Positions 1 through 10,263 of a DNA stretch of 64,000 nt are shown one piece after another. A program made the position numbers and the translations under genes. Numbering within the stretch: position 1 is the stretch's first letter; every line of letters starts with the position of its first letter. This DNA comes from Boothiomyces macroporosus. Taxonomy: Eukaryota; Chytridiomycota; Chytridiomycetes; Rhizophydiales; Terramycetaceae. The notes under the pieces are model-generated. The model saw nothing but the letters and a program-made list of their open reading frames with translations, made no database searches and was not told the origin of the DNA. The stretch is taken from positions 1-64,000 of the forward strand of contig JADGKB010000073.1 in assembly GCA_027604185.1 (NCBI GenBank), read 5' to 3'.

Positions 1-85
1 GGCTGGTAACATTTTTTACTGTACATTGTTAAATTTGTTCAACTTTGAAACCCCCACTTATCATGAAAAAAAAAGTTGGCAAATC

Positions 86-1566
86 ATGACAAAAAAATTG
101 GAGGTGAATGAGCAGGATGAACTAATGGCTGAAAAGCTAAAGACTAAAGCAAACGAGCTTTTCAAAGAAGGCGATTACGAAGCTGCTGTGGACTACTACA
201 CTCAAGCAATCTCTTACAATCCCTATGTCCCCCAATACTTTTCCAACAGATCATTGGCAAACTACAAGCTGGAACTCTATGGTCAAGCAATGCAAGATGC
301 CACAGACTCTATTGCTCTGAACCCAGATTTCGATAAAGCCTATTGTAATATTACCTAATATAGATCGTAGAGCTACCGCGCTTGTTGCTCTGGGCAGGCT
401 TAAAGAAGCAATCAAGGACCTTACCAAAGTCGTTCAACTCTCTCCAAATGACCGGTTAGTGAGACAAAAGTTGAAGGACTGCCAACAAGAGTACAAGAGA
501 ATCGAATTTGAAAAAGCAATCATGGTTGAAGATGTTAAATCAGTAATAGATCAGCTAGGAGATATTGATTCAATTGTAGTTGAAGATACTTATGACGGGC
601 CTCATCTTACAGAAGTCAATGTTGAATTTGTTCTTGCATTGCTAGAGTACATGAAACAACAGAAAAAGTTGCATAAAAAGTACTTGTGGAAAATGTTGAT
701 CAAAATCAAGGAATATTTTGAATCGCGATCTTCCATAGATGATGTCTATATCCCTGAGGGGGCGAAACTAACTGTTTGTGGGGATATCCATGGGCAATAT
801 TATGATTTGCTTAATGTATTTGAATTGAATGGATTACCGAGTGAAACAAATATGTATCTATGGAACGGAGATTTTGTGGATCGTGGCTCATTTTCTGTCG
901 AATGTGCAATTGCTTTATTCGCGTTCAAGCTACTGTATCCAAATTCAGTCTATTTATCACGAGGTAACCATGAAGCAAATGATATGAACAAAGTATATGG
1001 ATTTGAAGGAGAAGTTAAACACAAGTATACAGACAATACTTTTAAGCTATTCTCTGAAGTCTTTAACGCAATTCCACTTGGTAACCTGATTATGGAAAAA
1101 ATACTGGTTATTCATGGAGGGTTATTCTCAAAGAAGGGGGTTACGATTGATGACTTGCGAAAAATCAATCGATTCCAACAACCAGGTCAATCTGGACTGA
1201 TGTGCGAGCTATTGTGGTCAGGTATCTAACACTAATATAGATCCTCAATTCCTGCCTGGAATAGGTCCATCAAAACGCGGTGTTGGTGTGCAATTTGGTC
1301 CAGATATTACTGAAGAGTTTACAACCACTAATAATTTGAAATGTATCATTAGATCACACGAAGTAAAACATGAAGGATATGAAATAGCGCATAATGGTAA
1401 ATGTATTACCATTTTCAGCGCACCAAACTATTGTGATTCTGCGAATAACAAGGGTGCTTACATTCATATTGACAGGAACTGTGAATTGGAATACAAGCAA
1501 TTCACAGCTGTCCCTCATCCGCCTATTGGACCTATGCAGTACGCTGGTGTGTATGGAAAGATGTAG
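86..1566 (+). CDS. PPP5C/PPT1: Serine/threonine-protein phosphatase 5 (TPR-PP5)
   Basis: PPP-family phosphatase with an N-terminal TPR domain, a class that acts with Hsp90. The 480-residue protein has about three TPR units (roughly residues 12-120), then the phosphatase domain with metal-site motifs GDIHGQ, GDFVDRG and GNHE and the downstream HGG and RSHE histidines. The order and length match PP5. Two 19-nt introns (345-363 and 1222-1240) interrupt the gene; removing them restores the conserved stretches KAYYRRATALVALG and LLWSDPQ. ATG 86 is chosen because reading further upstream would need a TTG start. The next gene downstream is more than 600 bp away. Confidence 0.95.
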
Positions 1567-1941
1567 GTTCAAAAGATGTCTAGGAAGCATTTTCTAGAAA
1601 AATAAACCATTTTGAAAAAGATAATTATCTTTTCTTTCTCCTTTACGACTGTAACTGGAATCAACAGTATTTGATTGCTGTTTACTTCACCATTGTGAAT
1701 TTAGTGTTCCTTTACTAGGGGACAGACAAAAGGTTTAGAGTTGAATTTCTAATCCGAAATTTCGCGTCAAACCAGTAATCAAATAGGTCTGGATACCGTA
1801 GATACACTTATCGTACATCTGAAAATAATTTTTTTGGTGTATGTTGATCGGATTGATAAGGATACCCAAATATGGCAAAGTTTTACTAACCACTTGATTT
1901 AAAGATGCTAAAAGAACCCATTTTTATTCATTGGCAATGCT

Positions 1942-2172
1942 TTATTTAATTGGATCTTGGGAAGTGGTTAAAATACAAACCTTGAGCTGGTGGAATGACT
2001 CTATCAAGAGGGTTGGTAAACCATTTAGAAGCGTCGGAAACATTACCGCCGTCGTCATTATCTTGTTGAAGGTTAAATACTCGTAATCGTTACCCAACTT
2101 TACAATAGATGAAATTGCGAAATAGGTGTGTTTATAATAATAGTGCAATCTCCTTATCTGTATGCAAAACAC
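1942..2172 (-). pseudogene. Possible relic of a family B 7TM gene
   Basis: A 76-codon open frame on the minus strand without a clear start contains IRRLHYYYKHTYFAISSI. This resembles the RR-x-IYYxYxxxxxxISP signature found in every family B 7TM protein of this window. The flanking parts of the family are not recognisable. If real, it is a decayed fragment lying outside the present array. The similarity is short and could be chance. Confidence 0.25.
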
Positions 2173-2183
2173 GTAATTATATG

Positions 2184-2190
2184 GACGTCA
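2184..2190 (+). promoter_or_regulatory. GACGTCA element upstream of 7TM gene A1
   Basis: GACGTCA lies about 42 bp before the ATG of the 2232 gene. The same core appears before its paralogue and before many family B genes. It matches the binding consensus of CREB/ATF-type bZIP factors; the role here is inferred. Confidence 0.45.
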
Positions 2191-2231
2191 TGTCAATAGC
2201 TTCACAATATCGTGTGCTTTTTACTTGCTAA

Positions 2232-3131
2232 ATGTCTGCTTCAGCATGCTACATGATTGCTTCAATGACATCTTGGCCACAGACCCAAGTGACCAATTTT
2301 ACTATCGATTTGATGGTGACTATACTGATTTACCAGCAAGTAAAACCAAATTTTTCAATTAAACTCCTCGTGACTGCTAGCTTCCTTCGGTGGATGTTTG
2401 TAGTGCCGGGGTTTCTTATCTCAACTTCGTATACTCCGTCATCTACCGAAGCATTCTGTGACTGTATTGTTACTTTTGCAGATATTGGTATTTACAGCTG
2501 ACTTAGGTTGGTTCTTTAATGACCAAATTTCTCTTGTTTCTACTGCCCATAGAGCTTTAAGCTTTACAAACGACAAGAAAGAGCAAAAGTGTTTAAAAGG
2601 TATGCGATTACTGAATCAGTGTTGGCTGGAATGTCACTTGTATTTGGGGCCTTTTTCCGACTATTTCGAAACCCATGCCGTTATCAATACCCAAACGGTG
2701 AATCTGCTTGTTGGGCAGGAACTGGTGCAATTTGGGATAACCTGACGGTAGTGAATGTCATCTTGTTTGAAATGTTGCTTCTCGGTTTCTTGATTTACAA
2801 AATCCATGAGTTTGTCAAGAACAAAATGGATGCTACCGGAATGCTTAAAAAGTTTTATACCGAAACTGTCTTGCGGTTTGTTGTTTTGGTTCCTTTGGGT
2901 GTTTGTGAGACTCTTGCCTACATTATCCAACAGACACCTGGCGCACCTACCTGGCTAAACTGGGTGCTGACTGTAGCAATCTATTGCCGTCAATTCAATC
3001 CGCTTATTATCAGTGTTGTGATTGTAAGTGGTAATTTGACTTACAATAAATCGTCGAATACAAAAGGGAGGAAATTGCCCAGCTCTGGTCAAACGAATAT
3101 CAAAACCAAGGAAAAGGAAATGGATGAATAA
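2232..3131 (+). CDS. 7TM receptor-like protein, family A, copy 1
   Basis: Predicted 286-residue membrane protein with about seven hydrophobic segments and a short polar tail ending KEKEMDE. The family is not recognised. Two introns are supported by alignment with the 4456 paralogue: 19 nt at 2488-2506 (joining FADIG to WFFNDQ) and 20 nt at 2600-2619, absent from the paralogue. Conserved landmarks include NPCRYQYP, a W-G-x-G-A-I-W-D-N-L segment and YCRQFNPLIISV. It could be a G-protein-coupled receptor, but no canonical DRY or NPxxY motif was seen. Confidence 0.8.
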
Positions 3132-3294
3132 AGTGTTCTTTCGAATCACGAATTATCTTTCAGAGTGATTGTTACACCTGGGAGATTTGCATATACGGTA
3201 ATCTTACCAGGAATTCGAGACTAGGAATCAAAACAATGATTACCACATAGATTTTCGAGGATCTAGTCAGAGAAATGAATGCTTATACAAATTC

Positions 3295-3430
3295 AACATG
3301 TTGATCAAAAGGTCAATAATCTGCATCGAATTTCCAATCTACCTGTGTGATTTCAATTTGAATCTGAAATTGACATAGCTTCTAATGTTTGGAATTGGAT
3401 GCAGGTTATTGACTTTTTGATCGACATGTT
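3295..3430. repeat. Imperfect inverted repeat (MITE-like hairpin)
   Basis: Arms of about 40 nt at 3295-3335 and 3391-3430 are near reverse complements, with only a few mismatches. They share the core ACATGTTGATCAAAAGGTCA versus its complement, with a spacer of about 55 nt. There is no ORF inside. It could be a MITE or a structured RNA. No second copy was noticed in the window. Confidence 0.6.
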
Positions 3431-4397
3431 TAATATCTATAAACGTTCATTTTGACTCGACTATAATTTCTTATAGTAAGAAAGGCTATTCAATGCCCAG
3501 TAAACTCTGCAATGTGTACAAACGTCATACTTTCAAACCCTGCCAAATCGAGTCCTTTTTCACCTACTCTCTAAATACCGGCTTCAGACTGTAACTTTAA
3601 TAGCCCTGATAATCCGTAGCAAGTAAATCAAGTTGAACATGTTGTTTATTACGATCAAAGCATTTTCTTTTATACTTGACACAGTAACACAGAAATTGAT
3701 TACCACACAAGTAATTTAACACCACCAAATCTGTGGTTAGAGTGATTTTCTTTAATGAGCGAGGTTTCTTTGACTCCTTCTGTTATCATCAGTAAAATTC
3801 ATTTCATTAATGAACCTCTTACAATTTTGTTATTCATCACGGAATGATCTACTGTTCTTAAGAGGAGGGAGAAGCTATTAGATAGATCTAAAACATCAAC
3901 AATTAATTTATATATTAGTTGGAGTGTGGGCATTGCTATGCGAGTTGGTTAATACACATCTGATTTGAAATTCTCTATATGGTATATCAAGTGCGGAAAA
4001 TTACCCACCTCTACGAACATTGTCTTTTTAGCTCAAACAAGTAGTCTGTTATCTCGAAATAGCAACGCTGTAGAATTTGGTGTCGCGCTCTTCACTCGAG
4101 GATTCAGTACCCGACAAAATCAGACTTTGAAAAATAGCTCTACAAATAGGATCTTCTTAACCATGATGAATTTAAAACTCCTTCTTACTCTGCACATAGA
4201 GATGCTGCTGATTTGATTCTTTTGGTAATGGATTTATTTACCAAAGATTGGATAACCAAAAGCAAATCATTAGCAATCACATTTGGTAACACTATTTCCG
4301 GCTATATTCCCCCGAAAGTACTCCATGATGCTCGACTCTGAATTTAATCCATCCTTCCTAATTTTTTGAAAGTATGGCAATGAGAAGCAACAAGATC

Positions 4398-4404
4398 GAC
4401 GTCA
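4398..4404 (+). promoter_or_regulatory. GACGTCA element upstream of 7TM gene A2
   Basis: GACGTCA followed by T lies about 51 bp before ATG 4456. This is nearly the same placement as in paralogue A1, while the surrounding sequence has diverged, which suggests the site is under selection. Confidence 0.5.
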
Positions 4405-4455
4405 TACATATAAAACCGTGCTGAAATTCTAAATTTAGTTTTTCAATTTGCAAGA

Positions 4456-5333
4456 ATGTCTGCTTCAGCATGTTATATCATAGCCTCTATGACATCTTGG
4501 CCACAAGCACAAGTGACAAACTTTTCAATTGACTTGCTGGTTACTTTATTGATATACTCTCAGGTTCGACCAAACTTTTCCATCAAACTCTTGGCAGTTT
4601 GTAGCTTCCTTCGATGGTTCTTTATTGTTCCAGCTTTCCTGGTTTCAACTGGTTACACTCCATCGTATCCTGAAGGGCTCTGCGATTGGATTATCGGGTT
4701 TGCAGATATCGGTAATCTATGGTAACCGTAGGTTGGTTTGTAAATGATCAGATTTCCTTGTTGTCAACTTTTCATAGGGCTCTATGCTTTACGAACGATA
4801 CGACTGAAAAATTTGTGCTGAAAGGTTTGACTGTAACTTCCGTGGTAATAGGAGCTACCTTCCGTTTATTGCGAAACCCTTGTCGCTATCAATATCCTGA
4901 TGGCAAAGATGCATGCTGGGTTGGTTCTGGTGCTATTTGGGATAACCTAACCGTGGTTAATGTCATCTTTTTTGAAATGTTGATTTTGGGGTTCATGATA
5001 TTCAAAATTCGTGCTTTTGCAATTAGCAAGGTTGATGCTTCTGGAATGTTTAAAAAGTTTTACCATGAAACTATAATGCGATTAGTTGTTTTGTTTCCAC
5101 TAGGTATTTGTGAAGCAGCAGCCTATATTGTCCAACAAACACCGGGAGCACCGACTTGGTTAAACTGGGTGTTGACTATAGCTGTTTATTGCCGTCAGTT
5201 TAATCCCCTTATTATCAGTGTTTTGATTGTTTGCGCAAAGTTCAATGTTCCAAAGACAAACAATGCATCGCTTGTTAAAAGTGTTGGTACTACTCAGAAT
5301 TTAAAATCCAGAGAAAAAGTACTTGATGAATAA
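4456..5333 (+). CDS. 7TM receptor-like protein, family A, copy 2
   Basis: Paralogue of the 2232 gene, 285 residues, with the same start (MSASACY), the same transmembrane layout and the same tail type (ending REKVLDE). One 20-nt intron at 4712-4731 sits at exactly the position of the first intron in copy 1 and restores FADIGWFVNDQ. The second intron of copy 1 is missing, and here the reading frame is continuous (VLKGLTVTSVV). Function is not recognised; a receptor role is inferred only from topology and tandem duplication. Confidence 0.8.
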
Positions 5334-5470
5334 AGATATTTTATCTTTTCGAATAGTATGGCCGTTAAACGAGAAAATTTTAACTCTTGATCCTAAACTC
5401 TTTTTCCACTGACATTCCAACAGCATAACTACAAGCAAAATTAAAAATTATTAGTTGGAATGTTTTCTTT

Positions 5471-6466
5471 TTATTTGAGCGTTTGCGATATCATTTTTAC
5501 TTGCGATTGGTGAACATCTGTCTGTGAGGAATTCGATGTAGTTTTACGGCCAAATAATCTAGGAAAGCTTCGGTATACTGGATAAAATGACATTATAGTC
5601 AAACATACCAGACTTGATATGCAGCTTATCACTTGGAAAATTATCAGTATGTCAGTATCGTTGGAATATAACGTGTTTCCTATTAAACTGAACATGAAAT
5701 GAGAAAGTAGAGGAAGAGAAAAGCCAAAAATAGTTGCATATTTGACGGCATTCAAGTAAAATATTCCTTGAGGCAGCATTTCCTTTTTCCTCCTGTATTT
5801 CTCCTTTAGCACTTTAACAATCTTTGATATGAGAATCCAGTAAATTCCTGGAGTAATAAATATGACCAGAAATCCATAGTATATATAAGTAATAGTCCTG
5901 TAGTAGAAATAATTGTCTAGAGTTGTTAAGCCGATCGTTTCCCATAGTGAATATAATATGATGGATATTGATAGAATTATCAAGCGAATCAATTTTAATA
6001 GCTTTGATGGGTCGTAAGGTTTCCCGTTGAATTCATACAGATCATACAAACTGCTTCCAGTAACAGTGCCAACAATGTGCCCTACCAAATTACTAAGCGC
6101 TAACCCTCCTACAGCATTGAATAACAAATCCGAAGACAATGCATACTTTATGTAAATCATTAGCAGACTCGATTCCTGATCAGGGGTAAGAATCGATACG
6201 ATCAACAATTTAGTAACCCACAGGGTATTACAGAGAAACCCTAAAAGCGAAGCTGCACATAGCTTATCTTCAAATAACACTTTGAGGCTACCGTTAGATC
6301 TAGTAGTATGAAACACTAATTTAATTGGATACAGTGAATATGCAATGAACGGAATGATGTGAACAAAGGCAAAAATAATGTTAATTTCTTGTATCGTATT
6401 TGCACTCTTACAACCTATTGGCGCGGTATTGAAGTCGCAAAGGTTGTATGGGAATGACTGGGACAT
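5471..6466 (-). CDS. 7TM receptor-like protein, family B1
   Basis: 331-residue intronless protein with about seven hydrophobic segments. The N-terminal cysteine pair reads LCDFNTAPIGC, and the conserved loop after the third segment reads GTVTGSSLYDLYEFNG followed by KPYDP. The tail carries SSQTDVHQ, shared with its neighbour at 6633 and unlike the PTV tails of other subfamilies. It is the leftmost member of the 19-gene array. An AACAATGG element lies about 49 bp upstream of the ATG (6515-6522). Confidence 0.8.
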   Translation of the reverse strand: MSQSFPYNLCDFNTAPIGCKSANTIQEINIIFAFVHIIPFIAYSLYPIKLVFHTTRSNGSLKVLFEDKLCAASLLGFLCNTLWVTKLLIVSILTPDQESSLLMIYIKYALSSDLLFNAVGGLALSNLVGHIVGTVTGSSLYDLYEFNGKPYDPSKLLKLIRLIILSISIILYSLWETIGLTTLDNYFYYRTITYIYYGFLVIFITPGIYWILISKIVKVLKEKYRRKKEMLPQGIFYLNAVKYATIFGFSLPLLSHFMFSLIGNTLYSNDTDILIIFQVISCISSLVCLTIMSFYPVYRSFPRLFGRKTTSNSSQTDVHQSQVKMISQTLK

Positions 6467-6514
6467 TTTGTTTTGAAAGAAATCTTGTCATTCTTGCTAT
6501 GAATAATGGAATAA

Positions 6515-6522
6515 AACAATGG
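6515..6522 (-). promoter_or_regulatory. AACAATGG element upstream of the 5471-6466 gene
   Basis: The site matches the HMG-box/SOX consensus exactly and is one of a recurring set of AACAATG-like sites before family B genes. No binding evidence exists. Confidence 0.35.
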
Positions 6523-6632
6523 ACAAAATTTTGGCTTTAATTATATTTCATTTCAAATATTCCACAGGGTATAAGGTAAATGGGAATTTAACTTTTACAA
6601 TCAATAGTTTGTATAGCTAGCAAACTGGCGAA

Positions 6633-7640
6633 TCATCCATTTCGCGTCTGATTTCGGGCTGTTTGAGATATCAATTTCCTTTGAGTGTGTATATCTGTTT
6701 GAGACGACTGCTGGGATATCTTGCCCCCAAAGGCCTTGGGAAAGCTCTTGTAAAGCGGATACACGGTCATGACAAAAGTAGAAAACGATGACAGGGAAAA
6801 GCTGCCAATTTGAAAGTACTTTAGATACAGTGTTTGACTAAAGAAAGTGTTTCCAATCAAGTCAAGTAGAAAATGACAAAGACTGGGCAAAGCGAATCCT
6901 AATATAATTGTGATTTTAAGAATATTCAAGTACACCAATCCTGGAGGTTTTGGCTCTTTTCTTCTCTTGTATTTCGTGGTAAGTACCTGCACAATTTTTG
7001 AAATTAGAACCCAATACGTAACAGGTGTGACAGATATCAACAGGACACAGTAGTATGTGTAGTTGATCATTCTGTAGTAAGAAAAGTTGTTGTATGATAA
7101 TAATCCAGAGGTAGCCCAAAGAGAATAGATTGTAATTGCGCAAATTAATACTATTAGCCTAACCACCTTCAATAGCAAAGAAGGATTGTAAGGTTTCCCG
7201 TTAATTTCATACAAGTCATACAGACTGCTTCCTGTCACTGTTCCTACTATGTGCCCCACTATAAGACTTAGTGCTATCCCGCAAAACGAGTTGAAAAGCA
7301 TATCCAGAGAAAGAATTAATTTTATGCAGAAAAAAATATAGTCTAAATCTTTCTCTGATGTAAGAAAAGAAATCAAAAGGTACTTTGCTGCCCATGTACC
7401 TGTTGACATTATCGCCATGATACAGCTAACACACAATTTGTCATTCACGATTTCTTTGAAGCTAGATTCGTATTTGATTGCGCTATATAGCACTTTGACT
7501 GGATATATGGCGTATATGAGCGTTGCAAAAATGTAGAGTCCAGAATAAATTATATTGATTAAATGCAATGTTTCCAATTCACTACATCCCATTTGAGCTA
7601 CATTGTAATCGCAAAGATCGTAGGGAAATGACATTGACAT
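6633..7640 (-). CDS. 7TM receptor-like protein, family B1
   Basis: 335 residues from ATG 7640 (MSMSFPYDLCDYN); an upstream extension would need a GTG start. N-terminal motif LCDYNVAQMGC, loop GTVTGSSLYDLYEING. The tail SSQTDIHTQRKLISQTA is nearly that of the 5471 protein, so these two are probably a recent duplicate pair. Both a TGACGTGT site and an AACAATGA site lie within about 50 bp upstream. Confidence 0.8.
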   Translation of the reverse strand: MSMSFPYDLCDYNVAQMGCSELETLHLINIIYSGLYIFATLIYAIYPVKVLYSAIKYESSFKEIVNDKLCVSCIMAIMSTGTWAAKYLLISFLTSEKDLDYIFFCIKLILSLDMLFNSFCGIALSLIVGHIVGTVTGSSLYDLYEINGKPYNPSLLLKVVRLIVLICAITIYSLWATSGLLSYNNFSYYRMINYTYYCVLLISVTPVTYWVLISKIVQVLTTKYKRRKEPKPPGLVYLNILKITIILGFALPSLCHFLLDLIGNTFFSQTLYLKYFQIGSFSLSSFSTFVMTVYPLYKSFPKAFGGKISQQSSQTDIHTQRKLISQTARNQTRNG

Positions 7641-7663
7641 TTTTTGATTTTGAGAAAAAGATG

Positions 7664-7671
7664 ACACGTCA
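7664..7671 (-). promoter_or_regulatory. TGACGTGT element
   Basis: Read on the minus strand, TGACGTGT lies about 24 bp upstream of ATG 7640. AACAATGA follows at 7679-7686, so the two recurring array elements are adjacent here. Confidence 0.45.
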
Positions 7672-7848
7672 GTTATGAAACAATGATTCTTTACGAAAAC
7701 CGCTAATTGCAGTATAGGGCTTTTGGCAAATTCCTATATTATGGCTGCCAATTTATTGCTACCTACCCTTTATCCTATTAAATTCTCTTTCCCGTGTAAA
7801 ATAAATCTGAACACTAACGGAAAGAAACGGGTATACAGTACTACCATT

Positions 7849-8841
7849 TTATTGCGTACACGGCTCCATCCTGACTGTTGGACTAACAGCTGTTTGCGAC
7901 TCTTTCACGGAAGCCCTACTAGGTTTTGCCAACAGCCCCTGAAACGACTTGAATAGAGGATAAAACGCCATCAATGTAGAGAAAAATGTCATACATCCCA
8001 TTGCACTTGCTTGAAAAAGCATCAGTTTCGGGCTATCCGCGTAATAAGTATTTCCAACCAAAATCAATATGCAATTGACGAGACTTGGATACGCAAAGAA
8101 AAACACGCAGGCATATTTCACCAGTTTCAAGTAGTACAATCCAATCGGCTTCTTTTCCTTTTTTCTGCGGTATTTGTTTTCCAACACTGTAATAATTTTC
8201 GATAACAAATGCCAATAGAGTGTTGGGATGATAAAAAATAAGAGAAACGAAAAGTAAGTGTAGGTTGTGAATCTGTACAAAACAAAGTTTTCAAGTGACT
8301 GCACTCCTTTGTATGCCCAAAGTGCGTAGGTAGTGGTAGTGCAAATCATTATAGTTAATCTAAGAATTTTAAGTAGCTTGGACGGGTTGTATGGCTTTCC
8401 ATTGAATTCATATAAATCGTAAAGATTTGTACCTGTAACTATACCTACTATGTGACCCACCATATTACTCAATGCCAATCCACACAATGAATTAAAAATC
8501 ATGTCAAGAGAAATTGCGGCTTTAACATAGGAAGCGAGCGTGGGTAAATCCATATCCGGAGACTGGAGTGTCAATACAATGTATTTTGAAATTAGTAAAA
8601 AGCAGCAAATTATTGAAATTATACATGCTGCTGCAAGCTTATCTTGTGAAAATTGTGATAGCTGCTCCCTTCCTCTTAGCGCATTAATCAGTATTTTGCA
8701 TGGGTACACGCTGTATGCCACGAGTGGTATAGTTTGTAATGCCGCACAAATTATGTTGATCTTGTGGAAATTTGGTAAATCTACGCATGCAATTTGAGCT
8801 ACGTTATAATCACACAGCTCATACAGAAAGGCTTGCGACAT
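7849..8841 (-). CDS. 7TM receptor-like protein, family B1
   Basis: 330 residues from ATG 8841 (MSQAFLYELCDYN), chosen over an upstream TTG by alignment with relatives. N-terminal motif LCDYNVAQIAC; loop GIVTGTNLYDLYEFNG. The tail is intermediate: it has ESQTAV like the other B1 members and SPTVRM, reminiscent of the PTV tails of B3/B4. AACAATGA sits 39 bp upstream (8880-8887). Confidence 0.8.
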   Translation of the reverse strand: MSQAFLYELCDYNVAQIACVDLPNFHKINIICAALQTIPLVAYSVYPCKILINALRGREQLSQFSQDKLAAACIISIICCFLLISKYIVLTLQSPDMDLPTLASYVKAAISLDMIFNSLCGLALSNMVGHIVGIVTGTNLYDLYEFNGKPYNPSKLLKILRLTIMICTTTTYALWAYKGVQSLENFVLYRFTTYTYFSFLLFFIIPTLYWHLLSKIITVLENKYRRKKEKKPIGLYYLKLVKYACVFFFAYPSLVNCILILVGNTYYADSPKLMLFQASAMGCMTFFSTLMAFYPLFKSFQGLLAKPSRASVKESQTAVSPTVRMEPCTQ

Positions 8842-9122
8842 TAGGAGAGATACACAAAGTGCGAATTTGATTGTCAAATAACAATGACCATATTCGTCAG
8901 AAAACAATGCGCAATGATATCAGTTCCATTTACAGATCGTAATCAACGTATTAATGAATTGAAATTTTACAATTCAATTTGATATTTGTTGTATCGCAGG
9001 GTTACTTGCTGTAACAAGGATTGATTTTTAATTATCTCTGGAATGTCTGTTACTGACATTAAACGACGAAACATTCAACAATCAGAAACGAATGGAAATC
9101 AGGATTGGCAATCTAACTTTAT

Positions 9123-10097
9123 TCACGACTGTAACATTATTATGCAGAATTCTTTGCTACGATTGTCTATGTTAGTGCATCTTACCCTATCCGGTGTTCC
9201 TTTTGCAACGAGAGACTGTTTAAATAAATTTGGGAATGATTTGAATATCAAGTACAATGCTGGCCCTGAAGTAGAAAAGAATATTAACGCGTCGCAGATA
9301 CACAGACAATAAACCAAATGCTGTTGTAAAAGCTCGTTTCCTATTACCCGCAACAAGAAATTAATTGCTGTTGGTATGCCAAACCCAAAGAGAATAAAGT
9401 ATTTGATCATTTGGATATAGAATAGAGCTTTAGGAATCGGCTGATTCTTTTTCTTGTAATTTGCAGTCATGAATGTGATTATTTTAGATAGCAGTATCCA
9501 ATATAACACTGGCGTTATACATAGAGCGGTTGCAGCGTAAAATATGCTTACAGCCCTACGATAAAATGTATAATTCTCAGTGCTCTGTATTCCATACGAT
9601 GCCCATAAACTGTACATTACAATCGCGTACACCATGATTACTAATCTAATTGTTTTCATTATTGTGCTGGGTTGTACCTTTGTGCCTTGGAATTGCCAGC
9701 AATCATACAAATTTGTACCGAACGAAGCATAAACAAAGTACCCGACAAAGAAATTTAAGGCTAGCCCTCCCATTGCGATGATAATCAAGTCGAGTATAAT
9801 GACAGATTTGGTGGTGGTTGGGTCTGTACTGCCACTAAAGTAATTTAGCAAGTAGTTTTTCAATGCTTGCAAAAAATGACACAGTGTACCACAAACTGCT
9901 GCATAGAATAAGCCATCCAATACTTTTTCTTGCCTGTTCTTTATAAATTTCACCAATTTGGTGATCGGATAGATAACGAAAAAAATCCCTACAATAAAGT
10001 GCAGTGTTGCAAATACAGCATTGACTATTACAAAGGCGGGCTTGTCGTCGCAACTGGATATTGTCATACTGAAATCGCATATCTGCTGTTGATTCAT
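9123..10097 (-). CDS. 7TM receptor-like protein, family B2
   Basis: 324 residues from ATG 10097. It begins MNQQQICDFSMTISSC. The loop motif is YASFGTNLYDCWQFQG, with the W typical of B2. The short basic tail ends without a PTV motif. A TGACGT site lies about 31 bp upstream of the ATG. It is intronless and is followed at 166 bp by the next same-strand paralogue. Confidence 0.8.
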   Translation of the reverse strand: MNQQQICDFSMTISSCDDKPAFVIVNAVFATLHFIVGIFFVIYPITKLVKFIKNRQEKVLDGLFYAAVCGTLCHFLQALKNYLLNYFSGSTDPTTTKSVIILDLIIIAMGGLALNFFVGYFVYASFGTNLYDCWQFQGTKVQPSTIMKTIRLVIMVYAIVMYSLWASYGIQSTENYTFYRRAVSIFYAATALCITPVLYWILLSKIITFMTANYKKKNQPIPKALFYIQMIKYFILFGFGIPTAINFLLRVIGNELLQQHLVYCLCICDALIFFSTSGPALYLIFKSFPNLFKQSLVAKGTPDRVRCTNIDNRSKEFCIIMLQS

Positions 10098-10127
10098 TTA
10101 CTAGAATTTCGGCTAAATTGAAATAGG

Positions 10128-10133
10128 TGACGT
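10128..10133 (-). promoter_or_regulatory. ACGTCA element
   Basis: TGACGT on plus (ACGTCA on the gene strand), about 31 bp before ATG 10097. Confidence 0.4.
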
Positions 10134-10263
10134 TTCTCAACCTGAAATTTGAATTTGCAATAAATGTAATAGGAATTGGATTTTAAAAAGTATGTATATT
10201 TAAGTGACGATTACAACATCCAAATTATGAAAAGATTGTCTATTTATTGATTTGGATGAAGGT

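Larger units (their letters stand above)
1567..2231. other. Intergenic region
   Basis: This stretch between PP5 and the first 7TM gene holds no convincing gene. It contains a possible 7TM relic on the minus strand (1942-2172, listed separately) and a GACGTCA element at 2184-2190 just before the next gene. Confidence 0.6.
3132..4455. other. Intergenic region, 1.3 kb
   Basis: No convincing gene was found. The region holds an imperfect inverted repeat at 3295-3430 (listed separately) and, near its right end, the GACGTCA element of the next gene. An 83-codon open frame at 3965-4216 has no recognisable features and looks random. Confidence 0.6.

Noticed and set aside
345..363. Frameshifts or pseudogenes as the explanation for broken frames in PP5, PSMA5, the lipase and others
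   Set aside because: Every break coincides with a GT...AG segment of 18-24 nt with a TAAY near its end, and removing it restores conserved protein sequence exactly. Decay would not give such regularity.
3965..4216. 83-codon open frame in the intergenic region between the family A genes
   Set aside because: Composition looks random, no homology recognised, and its upstream context lacks the elements seen before real genes here.
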